From assembly GCA_937975725.1 (NCBI GenBank), contig CALJUL010000047.1, forward strand, positions 1 to 64,000: a stretch of 64,000 nt of DNA, written 5' to 3'. Of this stretch, positions 26,886 through 37,555 are shown piece by piece. The stretch is from an uncultured Pseudoxanthomonas sp. (GTDB taxonomy: Bacteria; Pseudomonadota; Gammaproteobacteria; Xanthomonadales; Xanthomonadaceae). The notes below the pieces were generated by a model. It did not search any database and was not told the origin of the DNA. It saw only the letters and a program-made list of their open reading frames with translations. Position numbers and translations under genes: made by a program. Position 1 is the stretch's first letter. Each line of letters opens with the position of its first letter.

Positions 26886-28783
26886 ATGTCCACCGTCGAT
26901 CCCACATCCCGCGCTCAGGATGAACCTTCGCGTTCGCGCCTGCGCGCCGAGACGCCGCCGGCGCATTACTGGCGCCGCTGGACGGGGGACGCACCCGCCG
27001 AGGATCCCGAGGAAGCGCCCGCGGCCGCGGAGCCGGCGATGACGCCACCCTCCCCGCCCCAGGACGCCCTGCCGCCGCTGCCGCCCACCGGCGGCGACGC
27101 CGCGCCCGCGCCGCTGGACAAGGACGCGCCCGGCCCGGCCGATCCCGATTCGCCCTACCGCGTGCTGATCGTCGAGGACGACCGCGGCCAGGCGCTGTTC
27201 GCGCAGAGCGTGCTGCACGGCGCCGGCATGCAGGCCGAAGTGCAGATGCAGGCCGACGGCCTGCTGGACGCGATGCGCCGGTTCCGCCCCGACCTGGTGC
27301 TGATGGACCTGCACATGCCGGGCAAGGACGGCATGTCGCTGACCGTGCTGCTGCGGCAGCAGCCCGAATACCTGCACCTGCCGATCGTGTTCCTCACCGG
27401 CGACCCCGACCCGGAGCGCCAGTTCGAAGTGTTGGAGAGCGGCGCCGACGATTTCCTCAACAAGCCCATCCGCCCGCGCCACCTGATTGCGGCGGTGTCC
27501 AACCGCATCCAGCGCGCGCGCCTGGTCCAGCAGGCGAAGGCGGCGCCGCACCCCAGCGTCAACACCGACACCGGCCTGCCCACGCGCTCGTTCGTGCTGC
27601 AGCAGTTGACCGACGCGCTGAAGCGGGAGACTCCCGGCGGCCTGTTCTTCATCGAGGTCAGCAGCGCGCTGAGCCTGCGCGAGCGCTACGGCTACGCGGT
27701 GTTCGAGCACCTGATGAACCAGGCCGGCCGCCAGTTGGCCGCATGCGCGTCGCCGCACCCGGTCGCGCGCCTGAACGACAACAGCTTCCTGATGCTGGCC
27801 GAAAGCGTGGACGAGGGCACGCTGGCCGCGCTGGCCCAGCAGTTGCGCGACGGCCTGACCGGCCACGATTTCCAGGCGCGCGCCGACGAGCCCCTCAAAC
27901 TGCGCGGCGCCATCGGCTACACCGCCCTGTCGCTGGGCTTCGCCGACGCCGGCAGCGCGCTGGAGGCCACCGAGCGCGCCGTACTTCAAGCGCGCCTGAA
28001 GCCCGAGAGCATGACCGCCTACGCGCCCGCGCAGGTGGAGGAGGACGCGCCGCGCATCTCGCTGGACGACGGCCGCTTCGAACTGGCCTACCAGCCCATC
28101 GTCGCCGTCGCCGGCAGCGAACAGGCGCAATACCAGGTGCTGCTGCGCCTGCGCCAGCCGGACGGCTCGCTGTTGCCGGCCTCGCAGGTGATCCCGGCGG
28201 CCGAATCCGCCGGCGGCATCGCCCAGATCGACCACTGGGTGCTGGAGCACGCCCTGTACGTACTGGCCGAACGGCAGGCGCAGGGGCCGTCGCTGCGCCT
28301 GTTCGTCTCGCAGTCGCCGCGCACGCTGGCGCGCGAGACGCACGCGCAGTGGCTGCTGGACACGCTGCGCGATCGCGGCATCGAAGGCACTTCGCTGGTC
28401 ATCGACCTGCGCCTGGCCGACGCGCTCATCCATACCGTCACCCTGCGCCAGTTCTGCCAGCAGTTGATGCCGGCCGGGGTGCAGTTCTGCCTGAGCCAGT
28501 TCGAGCCCGGCAGCGAGGCCAACGCCCTGCTGACGCAGTTGCCGCTGGGCTTCGTGCGGGTGGCCAGCAAGTACGCCGCCGCGCACAACGATCCCAAGCT
28601 GCGCGACCAGTTGCGCGGCGTGATCGACGACGCGCACCGCCAGGGCCTGCAGGTGATCGGCCAGCAGATCGAGGACCCGCAGGCCGCCGCCGCGATGTGG
28701 ATGGGCGGCGTCGACTTCATCCAGGGCAACCTGGTGCAGGCGGTGGGCAGCGAGCTGGGCTTCGACTTCCACAACGCGGTGCT

Positions 28784-28787
<4 letters not shown>
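26886..28787 (+). CDS. Response regulator with degenerate GGDEF and EAL domains
   Basis: A 633-residue protein. After an Ala/Pro-rich N-terminus (1-90), the receiver domain (about 92-210) has acidic pocket VEDD, phosphoacceptor Asp141 in MDLHMPGKDG and Lys in NKPIRP. The GGDEF-like domain (about 225-380) lacks the signature: the active-site strand reads LNDNSFLML. The EAL-like domain (about 395-630) has QVLLRLR in place of EAL(L)R, and the usual DDFG and AEGVE motifs are replaced by LSQFEPG and GQQIEDP. It is therefore unlikely to make or hydrolyse c-di-GMP and more likely acts by binding, as FimX/Filp-type proteins do in related bacteria. The next gene, a hybrid kinase, overlaps its stop (GTGA) and is its likely partner. 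Confidence 0.88.
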
Positions 28788-31258
<2,471 letters not shown>

Positions 31259-31265
31259 CGGGTCG

Positions 31266-31736
31266 TCAGTCGTCCAGCTTGGTCAGCAGGTAGTTCGGCT
31301 CGCCGATGCGATCGATCAGCGATAGCTGGGTCTCCAGCCAGTCGATGTGCTCTTCTTCCGAATCCAGGATGTCGGCCAGCAACTGCCGGCTGACGTAGTC
31401 GCCCACGCTCTCGCAGTACTTGATGCCCTCGCGCAGCAGCGGCAGGGCCTCGCTCTCCAGCGCCAGATCGCACTCCAGCAATTCGCGCGGCGCCTCGCCG
31501 ATGCGCAGCTTGCCCAGCGCCTGGAAGTTCGGCAGGCCGTCGAGGAACAGGATGCGCTCCGACAGCTTGTCGGCGTGCTTCATCTCGTCGATGGATTCCT
31601 TGTACTCGTGCTCGGCCAGTTCCTTCAGGCCCCAGTTCTTCAGCATCTTGGCGTGCAGGAAGTACTGGTTGATCGCGGTCAGCTCGTTGTAGAGCGCCTT
31701 GTTGAGATAGTCGATGACCTTGGGATCGCCTTTCAT
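31266..31736 (-). CDS. bfr: Bacterioferritin
   Basis: Heme-containing 24-mer iron-storage protein with ferroxidase activity. The 156-residue protein retains the ferroxidase ligands Glu18, Glu51, His54, Glu94, Glu127 and His130 and the heme-axial Met52 in DEMKHADKL, so it should be a true Bfr. It sits 122 bp downstream of the bfd gene on the same strand, the conventional Bfd/Bfr pairing for mobilising stored iron. It converges on the hybrid kinase gene with a 7-bp gap. Confidence 0.97.
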   Translation of the reverse strand: MKGDPKVIDYLNKALYNELTAINQYFLHAKMLKNWGLKELAEHEYKESIDEMKHADKLSERILFLDGLPNFQALGKLRIGEAPRELLECDLALESEALPLLREGIKYCESVGDYVSRQLLADILDSEEEHIDWLETQLSLIDRIGEPNYLLTKLDD

Positions 31737-31858
31737 GGCCGTTCTCCGTGGGGGAAGACGGGCGCAAGGTTAGCCGCTCCGCGCCCCAGGCGACGGAACG
31801 CGAATCGTGTTCATCTCGATGCGGAGGGGGAACCCGCCGCCCATAGGCGGCCCCGCGC

Positions 31859-32068
31859 TCAGGCGGCGTGGGAGAGGAGGATCGGGAACAGCGGCTCGCG
31901 CTGGGCGGCATGCACGCCGTCCAGGACCGACGAGGCGGTTTCCAGGCAACTGCCGCAGTTGGCGCCGCAGCCGGTACGCATGGTGAGCTCGGCCACCGTC
32001 GAACAGCCATTGGCGGCGGCTTCGAGGATCTGGCGTTCGGTCACGCCATTGCAGATGCAGACGTACAC
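31859..32068 (-). CDS. bfd: Bacterioferritin-associated ferredoxin
   Basis: Small [2Fe-2S] protein that reduces bacterioferritin to release iron. The core VYVCICNGVTERQI and RTGCGANCGSC carry the four cluster cysteines in the Bfd CxC...CxxC order. The GTG at 32068 gives a 69-residue protein, close to the usual 64; a TTG at 32137 would add 23 residues not seen in other Bfd proteins and its codon would lie inside the Fur box, so I prefer the GTG. No clear Shine-Dalgarno was found for either. Iron-dependent expression is predicted from the Fur box about 54-68 bp upstream. Confidence 0.85.
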   Translation of the reverse strand: MYVCICNGVTERQILEAAANGCSTVAELTMRTGCGANCGSCLETASSVLDGVHAAQREPLFPILLSHAA

Positions 32069-32121
32069 GGCGGCGGCGGTGTGTCGGGCGCGGAACGGCC
32101 CGGGGCCTATTTGAATACGGA

Positions 32122-32136
32122 TGAGAATGATTGTCA
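32122..32136 (-). promoter_or_regulatory. Fur box upstream of bfd
   Basis: The 15-mer TGAGAATGATTGTCA fits the 7-1-7 Fur consensus TGATAATNATTATCA at all but two positions and is part of an AT-rich island in GC-rich DNA. It lies about 54-68 bp upstream of the bfd GTG and overlaps the last codons of rppH (which ends at 32134). Iron-loaded Fur binding is inferred. Confidence 0.8.
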
Positions 32137-32724
32137 ATTATTCGCAGGCTCGCCACCGCCCTGCCGCCGCCCCGGGCGCGGCCGGCCACGCCGCCGCCCC
32201 TCCTGGACCCGCACTCCCGGCAACTGCGGCGGAATCGCCTGCGGCCCCGCCACCCCCCGGGCCAACGCCGCCAGATGCTCCAGCGCCCGGGCATAGACCC
32301 GTCGCTTGAACATGACCACGTGTTCCACCGGGTACCAGAAATCCACCCAGCGCCAGTGGTCGAACTCGGGGCTCTCGGTGACGTCCAGCCGCACGTGGGC
32401 CTCGTCTCCCACCAGCCGCAGCAGGAACCACACCTGCTTCTGGCCGATGCAGACCTGGCGCTCGTTGCGACGGATCGCGCGCGGCGGCAGCCGATAGCGC
32501 AGCCAGCCCGGCGTCGTGCCCAGCACTTCCACGTGCTCGGGCAGCAACCCGGTCTCCTCGCGCAGCTCGCGGTACATGGCCTCGACCGGCGTCTCGTCGG
32601 TGTTCATGCCGCCCTGCGGGAACTGCCAGCCGTCCCGGCGCACCCGGCGCGCCCAGAACACCCGGCCGTCAGGACGCATCAACACGATGCCGACGTTGGG
32701 TCGGTAACCGTCCGGATCGATCAC
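32134..32724 (-). CDS. rppH: RNA pyrophosphohydrolase RppH
   Basis: Nudix enzyme that converts 5'-triphosphate mRNA ends to monophosphate, starting degradation. The 196-residue protein begins MIDPDGYRPNVGIVLMRPDG and has the Nudix box GGMNTDETPVEAMYRELREE. The segment GWQFPQGG and the GQKQVWFLLRL strand are typical of RppH. The C-terminal 40 residues form an Arg/Gly/Pro-rich tail that is longer than in E. coli and is probably disordered; it could interact with RNA. It precedes bfd on the same strand. Confidence 0.95.
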   Translation of the reverse strand: MIDPDGYRPNVGIVLMRPDGRVFWARRVRRDGWQFPQGGMNTDETPVEAMYRELREETGLLPEHVEVLGTTPGWLRYRLPPRAIRRNERQVCIGQKQVWFLLRLVGDEAHVRLDVTESPEFDHWRWVDFWYPVEHVVMFKRRVYARALEHLAALARGVAGPQAIPPQLPGVRVQEGRRRGRPRPGRRQGGGEPANN

Positions 32725-32840
32725 GATGCGGACTCCATAAATCTACTGTCTCGGACTCTGCCACGCCCCGCCACGCTGGACAAGCGCGCCGCCCGCAGTT
32801 GACAGGCAGGGGGCGGAAATGAAGAATACGCGGTTCGCGA

Positions 32841-32917
32841 GGCTATGTAGCTCAGCCGGTTAGAGCACAGCACTCATAATGCTGGGGTCGGTGGTTCGAG
32901 TCCACCCATAGCCACCA
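32841..32917 (+). tRNA. Elongator tRNA-Met (CAT)
   Basis: A full cloverleaf of 77 nt. The acceptor stem is GGCTATG (32841-32847) with CATAGCC (32907-32913), discriminator A and encoded CCA. The anticodon stem CAGCA/TGCTG encloses loop CTCATAA with anticodon CAT at 32875-32877. The T arm has GGTTCGAGTCC. Overall sequence closely resembles E. coli elongator tRNA-Met rather than initiator. An integrase remnant begins about 165 bp downstream in the same direction, so this gene is the likely attachment site. Confidence 0.97.
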
Positions 32918-32943
32918 CGCGGAAGTCCCGAGACAGTCCAATC

Positions 32944-32986
32944 AAGGTCGGAAAGCCCAACGAAATCAAGGCTTCCGGCCTTTTTT
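32944..32986 (+). terminator. Intrinsic terminator after tRNA-Met
   Basis: The arms AAGGTCGGAAAGCC (32944-32957) and GGCTTCCGGCCTT (32970-32982) pair with one bulged A and a GU pair, followed by six T residues (32981-32986). It lies 26 bp past the tRNA end. Confidence 0.8.
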
Positions 32987-33083
32987 GTGTCCGCGATAGT
33001 CTGCAGACATCCGCTGCAAGCCGGCGGTAACTCCGGCGGTAGATGGCAGCCGTCCGGATTGTTACCGCCAAGGAACTTAAGGC

Positions 33084-33475
33084 ATGCCTCTCACCGATGC
33101 CGCCATTCGCAACACGAAGTCTGAAAAAACCCCTCAGATTGCGTGATGGAAGGGTCTACCTGATCCTCTTAGGTCAGATGGCGCGCGCTGGTGGCGGCTG
33201 AATTACCGACGCCCTGTTCAGGCAAGCGGAACACCCTCGGCGCGTGTACCGGCCCCGATACAGGCCTTGCAGAGGCGCGAGCTGAGCGAGATCGGGCTCG
33301 CAAACAGCTCGCCGCGGAGATTGATCCTGAAGAACATCGGAAGGCAGAGCAGTCTGCCGGCACCGAACGAGCCTGCAATAGATTTGAGGCCATCACGCGA
33401 ATGGCTGCCATAAAGGCTCATGGCTGGAACGACAGCCATAAAGCAGGAAAGCAGGTTCGTTCACATGTGGACTGA
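33084..33475 (+). pseudogene. Remnant of a P4-type tyrosine integrase
   Basis: Site-specific integrases of this family insert islands at tRNA 3' ends. The start at 33084 follows AAGGAAC and encodes MPLTDAAIRNTKSEKTPQIA, the typical DUF4102 arm-binding N-terminus, then hits TGA (33144-33146). The same frame continues as DGARWWRLNYR, and a shifted frame carries GPDTGLAEARAERDRARKQL and IDPEEHRKAEQSAGTERACN, all recognisable integrase sequence. The frame then ends at 33475, before the catalytic R-H-R-Y domain, which is missing. So the gene has a stop, a frameshift and a loss of about two-thirds of its length, and is not functional. Position and direction relative to tRNA-Met are as for an integrated island. 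Confidence 0.85.
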
Positions 33476-33667
33476 TCCGCCCTTTGTGGCACGTGCCCCA
33501 TCCGATAACCCTTCGGCCTTCGGATTGGCACACGCAGGAGGATGGAACCAAGCCCTGGAAGTCCCAAGTTGAGGTACAGGGACTATCCGTTGACATCGTC
33601 AACTAGATCGATCCAAACTCGGGATACGTCGAGGCACCCAAGGATGGTGCCGTGATGGAGGCTGAGC

Positions 33668-34384
33668 ATGGGAAACGTGTTCGCGATGATCGATCAGGCA
33701 GGAAATCTTCAGCCTTTCCTCGCTGCCGACATCGGCGGCACGCATGCGCGCCTGGCTTTGGTGCAAGCCGCGAGCCACGGACGATCGGTCGAGCTGCTGG
33801 CGTTCCACAAATACGACTGCACAAACTACGACCGCCTGGGTGACTTCATCGCCGACTTCCTCGCAAGGCACGTCAGGACGAAAGTGGACCGCGGCGTGAT
33901 CGCTGGCGCCGGCTATGCGCCTGAAGACGGCAAGATCATCACCGCCAACCTGCGCTGGCTGCTGTCGATCCGCGAAACTCAAGAACGGCTCGGCTTCGTC
34001 GACCTGCGACTGGTCAACGACTTCAAGGCGGTGGCCAATGCGGTTGCCGCCTTACCCTCATTGGTGACGACCCGCATCGCAGGGGACGCAATCACCGTCG
34101 CGGCCCGGGACGATGGCGATACACCCGCAGGCAAAACACTCGACGCCTTCCACGCATTTCTCGGCAGCGTCGCTGGCGACATGGTTCTGGCCTGTAGCGC
34201 CGTCAGCGTCCGTCTGGCTGGCGGATTCCTGTTGCGGATTGGTGAACGCCTCGTCGGCAGCCGTTGCGCCGAACGCTTCCTCGACAAGGGCGCGGTGCGC
34301 ACCTCGCTGGGCCAAGTCCCTGTGCACCCAGTCGAGCACGGCCAGCTCGGCATCGTCGGCGCCGCCCACTGGTATCTCGAATAG
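33668..34384 (+). pseudogene. glk: Glucokinase remnant with an internal in-frame deletion
   Basis: The 238-residue product resembles the Glk family (normally about 335 residues). The N-terminal half has AADIGGTHARLAL, a phosphate-binding motif, and LRLVNDFKAVANA (the substrate-contacting Asn-Asp). The C-terminal end FHAFLGSVAGDM and VEHGQLGIVGAAHWYLE is the normal Glk ending. Between them the stretch with GPGTGLG and the catalytic TE(G/A)GH region, about 100 residues, is missing, while the frame is kept. Residual glucokinase activity is very unlikely. It lies between the integrase remnant and a TonB-receptor remnant and would have phosphorylated glucose released by the locus. Confidence 0.8.
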
Positions 34385-34401
34385 CTCCACCGTTCCACGC
34401 C

Positions 34402-34436
34402 TCAGGGCAGCAGACGGGGCGAACCGACTGCCCTGA
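34402..34436. terminator. Hairpin downstream of the glk remnant
   Basis: A perfect 9-bp stem, TCAGGGCAG (34402-34410) with CTGCCCTGA (34428-34436), encloses a 17-base loop 18 bp past the stop of the glk remnant. There is no T run behind it, so it may be a Rho-dependent or attenuating structure rather than a classical terminator. Confidence 0.35.
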
Positions 34437-34499
34437 TGAGGCTTTCGATCCACCGTCGTCTCCGCCACAGCAACCCACCCTACGCTCCCAAGGAGTGCC

Positions 34500-34772
34500 G
34501 TGAAGGACCACAAGCCAATGCTATCGGCAGCCATCGCCGCCCGCAGCGCATTCGGTGCGCAGGCGCAGGATGCGGACAAGGAACAGCCGACGGAATTACG
34601 GTCAACTCGGCGGCGCCCTGGCTCCGGGCGACAGGACTTCATCGGCAACGGCAGCAATACCGACCTCAGGCCTTACGAGGCCGGCCACTACGACCTGTCC
34701 CGGCTTCCAGCTTCAAGTTTTGACGAGGTGCGGGCGGGCGGTGTGCCGGCCGGACAGGAGGAAATCCCATGA
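34500..34772 (+). pseudogene. Probable TonB-dependent receptor remnant (internal deletion)
   Basis: The 90-residue frame starts at a GTG preceded by AAGGAG. Its beginning (MLSAAIAARSAFGAQAQDAD) looks like a receptor signal peptide, and GNGSNTDLRPYEAGHYDLS (about residues 49-67) resembles the C-terminal barrel motif GNPDLKPYE...YDLS of TonB-dependent receptors. The roughly 800 residues normally in between are missing. I do not recognise the last 23 residues (SSFDEVRAGGVPAGQEEIP). The stop overlaps the GH3 start (ATGA), consistent with an operon in which the receptor gene decayed while downstream genes were kept. Confidence 0.6.
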
Positions 34773-37483
34773 CCCTTTCGCTCAATGCCGGCCGGTGCGG
34801 CTGCGCGCACTCGCCGCCGCATGCCCCGGATATCGAACGCCGCCTCGCACCGCGTGCGAAGCCGCGCACGCTGGTCCTGCTCATGCTGGCCTGCACCTGC
34901 CTGCCCGCGCGCGCCGGCGAAGCCGAGGATCGCGCCGCCGCGCTGGTGGCGCAGATGACGCGCGAGGAGAAGATCGCGCAGTCGATGAACAACGCGCCGG
35001 CGATTCCGCGCCTGGGCATCCCGGCCTACGAATGGTGGAACGAAGGCCTGCACGGCATAGCCCGCAACGGCTACGCCACCGTGTTCCCGCAGGCGATCGG
35101 CCTGGCCGCGACCTGGAATGCCGGCCTGCTGCACGAGGTCGGTGCGCTGACCTCGACCGAGGCGCGCGCCAAGTTCAACCTGGCCGGCGGTCCCGGCCGC
35201 GACCATCGCCGCTACGAAGGCCTGACTATCTGGTCGCCGAACGTGAACATCTTCCGCGACCCGCGCTGGGGCCGCGGCATGGAGACCTACGGCGAGGATC
35301 CCTACCTCGCTGCGCAGTTGGCGGTCGGTTTCGTCACCGGCCTGCAGGGCGACGACCCGCTGCGCCCGCGCACCCTGGCCACGCCCAAGCATCTGGCCGT
35401 GCATAGCGGTCCGGAGCGCGGCCGCCACGGCTTCAACGTCGATGTCTCCGCACACGACCTGGAGGCGACCTACCTGCCGGCCTTCCGCGCCGCACTGGTT
35501 GACGGCCGCGCCGGTTCGACGATGTGCGCCTACAACGCGCTGCATGGCACCCCGGCCTGTGCTTCGGAATGGCTGCTCGACGGACGCCTGCGCGGCGACT
35601 GGGGCTTCACCGGCGTGGTCGTGTCCGACTGCGGCGCGGTCAGCGACATGACCCTTTTCCACCACTTCCGCGAAGACAACGCGGCCTCTTCGGCGGCCGC
35701 GCTCAATGCCGGCCTCGACCTCAGTTGCGGCGGCGCCTTCCGCGAACTGGGCACGGCGATCGACCGCGGCCTGACCACCGAGGCGCGGCTCGACCGTGCC
35801 CTGGTGCGCCTGTTCGCCGCGCGCGCACGCCTGGGCGAACTGGCGCCCGCCGCCGACGATCCGTATGCGCGGCTGGATGCGGCCGACATCGATGCGCCCG
35901 CCGGCCGCCGGCTCGCCCTCGAAGCGGCGCGGCAGTCGCTGGTGCTGCTGAAGAACGAAGGCCGGGCACTGCCGCTCAAGCCGGGCCTAGCGCTGGCGGT
36001 GATCGGCCCCAACGCCGATGCGCTGGCCGCGCTGGAAGCCAACTACCAGGGCACCGCGACCGCACCGGTGACGCCACTGCACGGCCTGCGCCAGCGCTTC
36101 GGCGAAGCCCGGGTGCGCTACGCCCAGGGCAGCGTGTTGGCGGCGAAAGTGCCGCTGACCATCCCCGAGACCGCACTGCGCGGCGACGACGGCCAACCCG
36201 GACTGAAGGGCGAATACTTCGACAGCGTCGACCTGTCCGGCAGTCCGCGGCTGGTCCGCCGCGACCGCGTGGTCGCCTTCAACTGGGATCGCGTCGCGCC
36301 GGCGCCGGGCCTGTCGCCGGAGCGCTACTCGGTGCGCTGGAGCGGCCTGCTGCTGCCGCCGTCCACAGGCGAGCACGTGCTGGCGGTGCGGGTGGCGCGC
36401 TGCTTCGACTGCGGCGGCCACGACCCGGTGCGGCTCTACGTGGACGACAGGCTGATCATCGCCGGCAACGCCGACGATCCGACCGCCGCCGGCTTGGCCA
36501 ACGCAGACGGCCGCAACCTCGAAGCGCGATTGCACTTCGACGACACCCGCCCGCGGCGCATCCGTTTGGAAGTGGAACACCGCGGCGAAGACCAGGGCCT
36601 GCGCCTGGAATGGCTGCCACCCGCCGAAGCGCAACTGGCCGAGGCCGAGCGCGCGATCGCCGGCGCCGACGCGGTGCTTGCCTTCGTCGGCCTGTCGCCG
36701 GACCTGGAAGGCGAGGCGTTGGGCATCGAGGTGCCCGGCTTCGACGGCGGCGACCGCGTGACCATCGATCTGCCGGCGCCCCAGCAGGCCCTGCTCGAGC
36801 GCGCCAAGGCCAGCGGCAAGCCGCTGGTGGTGGTGCTGATGAGCGGTAGCGCGGTGGCGCTGAACTGGGCCGACCGGCATGCCGACGCGATCCTGGCGGC
36901 GTGGTACCCCGGCCAGTCCGGAGGCGAAGCCATCGCCCAGGTCCTGGCGGGCGACAGCAGCCCCGGCGGGCGCCTGCCGGTGACCTTCTATCACTCGACC
37001 GACGACCTGCCGCCATTCAGCGACTACGCGATGCGGGGCCGCACTTACCGCTACTTCACCGGCACACCCCTGTATCCGTTCGGCTTCGGCCTGGGCTACA
37101 CCACCTTCGACTACGCCGTGCCGATGCTGTCGACCCGTCGACTCGCCGCCGGCGACGATCTGGAAGTGAGTACTACCGTGCGCAACAGCGGCCAGCGTCG
37201 CGGCGACGAGGTGGTACAGGTGTACCTGGAGTATCCGCGTCGGACGCATTCGCCCATCCGCAGCCTGGTCGGCTTCGAGCGAGTGAGCCTGGCCCCGGGC
37301 GAATCACGCGAGCTGCGCTTCACCCTGGATCCGCGCCGGCTCAGCGATGTCGATGGCGAGGGCGTGCGCGCGGTCGAGGCCGGCCGCTACAGGATTTTCG
37401 TCGGCGGCGGCCAGCCCGGTACCGGCGCGCCCGGCCATGCCGTGGACTTCAGTATCCATGGCCGTGCCCCGCTGCCGAAATAA
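34769..37483 (+). CDS. GH3 beta-glycosidase with PA14 insert (beta-glucosidase/xylosidase)
   Basis: A 904-residue exported glycoside hydrolase. The signal sequence (ARKPRTLVLLMLACTCLPARA region) ends near residue 50. The TIM-barrel domain has EWWNEGLHGIARNG, the KHLAVHSGPERGR segment, and nucleophile Asp near 287 in VVVSDCGAVSDM. The C-terminal GH3 alpha/beta domain is interrupted by a PA14 domain (about 470-620, with GEYFDSVDLSG, VRLYVDDRLI and LEVEHRGEDQGLRLEW), followed by a fibronectin type III-like end (GDEVVQVYLEYP). The WWNEGLHG motif places it with beta-xylosidase/glucosidase GH3 enzymes; removal of core beta-1,2-xylose from plant N-glycans would fit the locus but is not shown. It starts the GH3-GH125-GH92 operon. 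Confidence 0.93.
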   Translation: MTLSLNAGRCGCAHSPPHAPDIERRLAPRAKPRTLVLLMLACTCLPARAGEAEDRAAALVAQMTREEKIAQSMNNAPAIPRLGIPAYEWWNEGLHGIARNGYATVFPQAIGLAATWNAGLLHEVGALTSTEARAKFNLAGGPGRDHRRYEGLTIWSPNVNIFRDPRWGRGMETYGEDPYLAAQLAVGFVTGLQGDDPLRPRTLATPKHLAVHSGPERGRHGFNVDVSAHDLEATYLPAFRAALVDGRAGSTMCAYNALHGTPACASEWLLDGRLRGDWGFTGVVVSDCGAVSDMTLFHHFREDNAASSAAALNAGLDLSCGGAFRELGTAIDRGLTTEARLDRALVRLFAARARLGELAPAADDPYARLDAADIDAPAGRRLALEAARQSLVLLKNEGRALPLKPGLALAVIGPNADALAALEANYQGTATAPVTPLHGLRQRFGEARVRYAQGSVLAAKVPLTIPETALRGDDGQPGLKGEYFDSVDLSGSPRLVRRDRVVAFNWDRVAPAPGLSPERYSVRWSGLLLPPSTGEHVLAVRVARCFDCGGHDPVRLYVDDRLIIAGNADDPTAAGLANADGRNLEARLHFDDTRPRRIRLEVEHRGEDQGLRLEWLPPAEAQLAEAERAIAGADAVLAFVGLSPDLEGEALGIEVPGFDGGDRVTIDLPAPQQALLERAKASGKPLVVVLMSGSAVALNWADRHADAILAAWYPGQSGGEAIAQVLAGDSSPGGRLPVTFYHSTDDLPPFSDYAMRGRTYRYFTGTPLYPFGFGLGYTTFDYAVPMLSTRRLAAGDDLEVSTTVRNSGQRRGDEVVQVYLEYPRRTHSPIRSLVGFERVSLAPGESRELRFTLDPRRLSDVDGEGVRAVEAGRYRIFVGGGQPGTGAPGHAVDFSIHGRAPLPK

Positions 37484-37555
37484 AGCGCACCGCACGGATC
37501 CATCGAAAGCGCCGAATCATTCAACCGTGAACCCGAATCGCTCAGGAATCCGACC

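Noticed and set aside
32069..32137. Longer bfd start at the TTG (32137)
   Set aside because: It adds 23 residues not found in Bfd proteins and puts the start inside the Fur box.
33476..33667. Possible C-terminal integrase fragment between the remnant and glk
   Set aside because: I looked for the R-H-R-Y catalytic motifs in all frames and found none.
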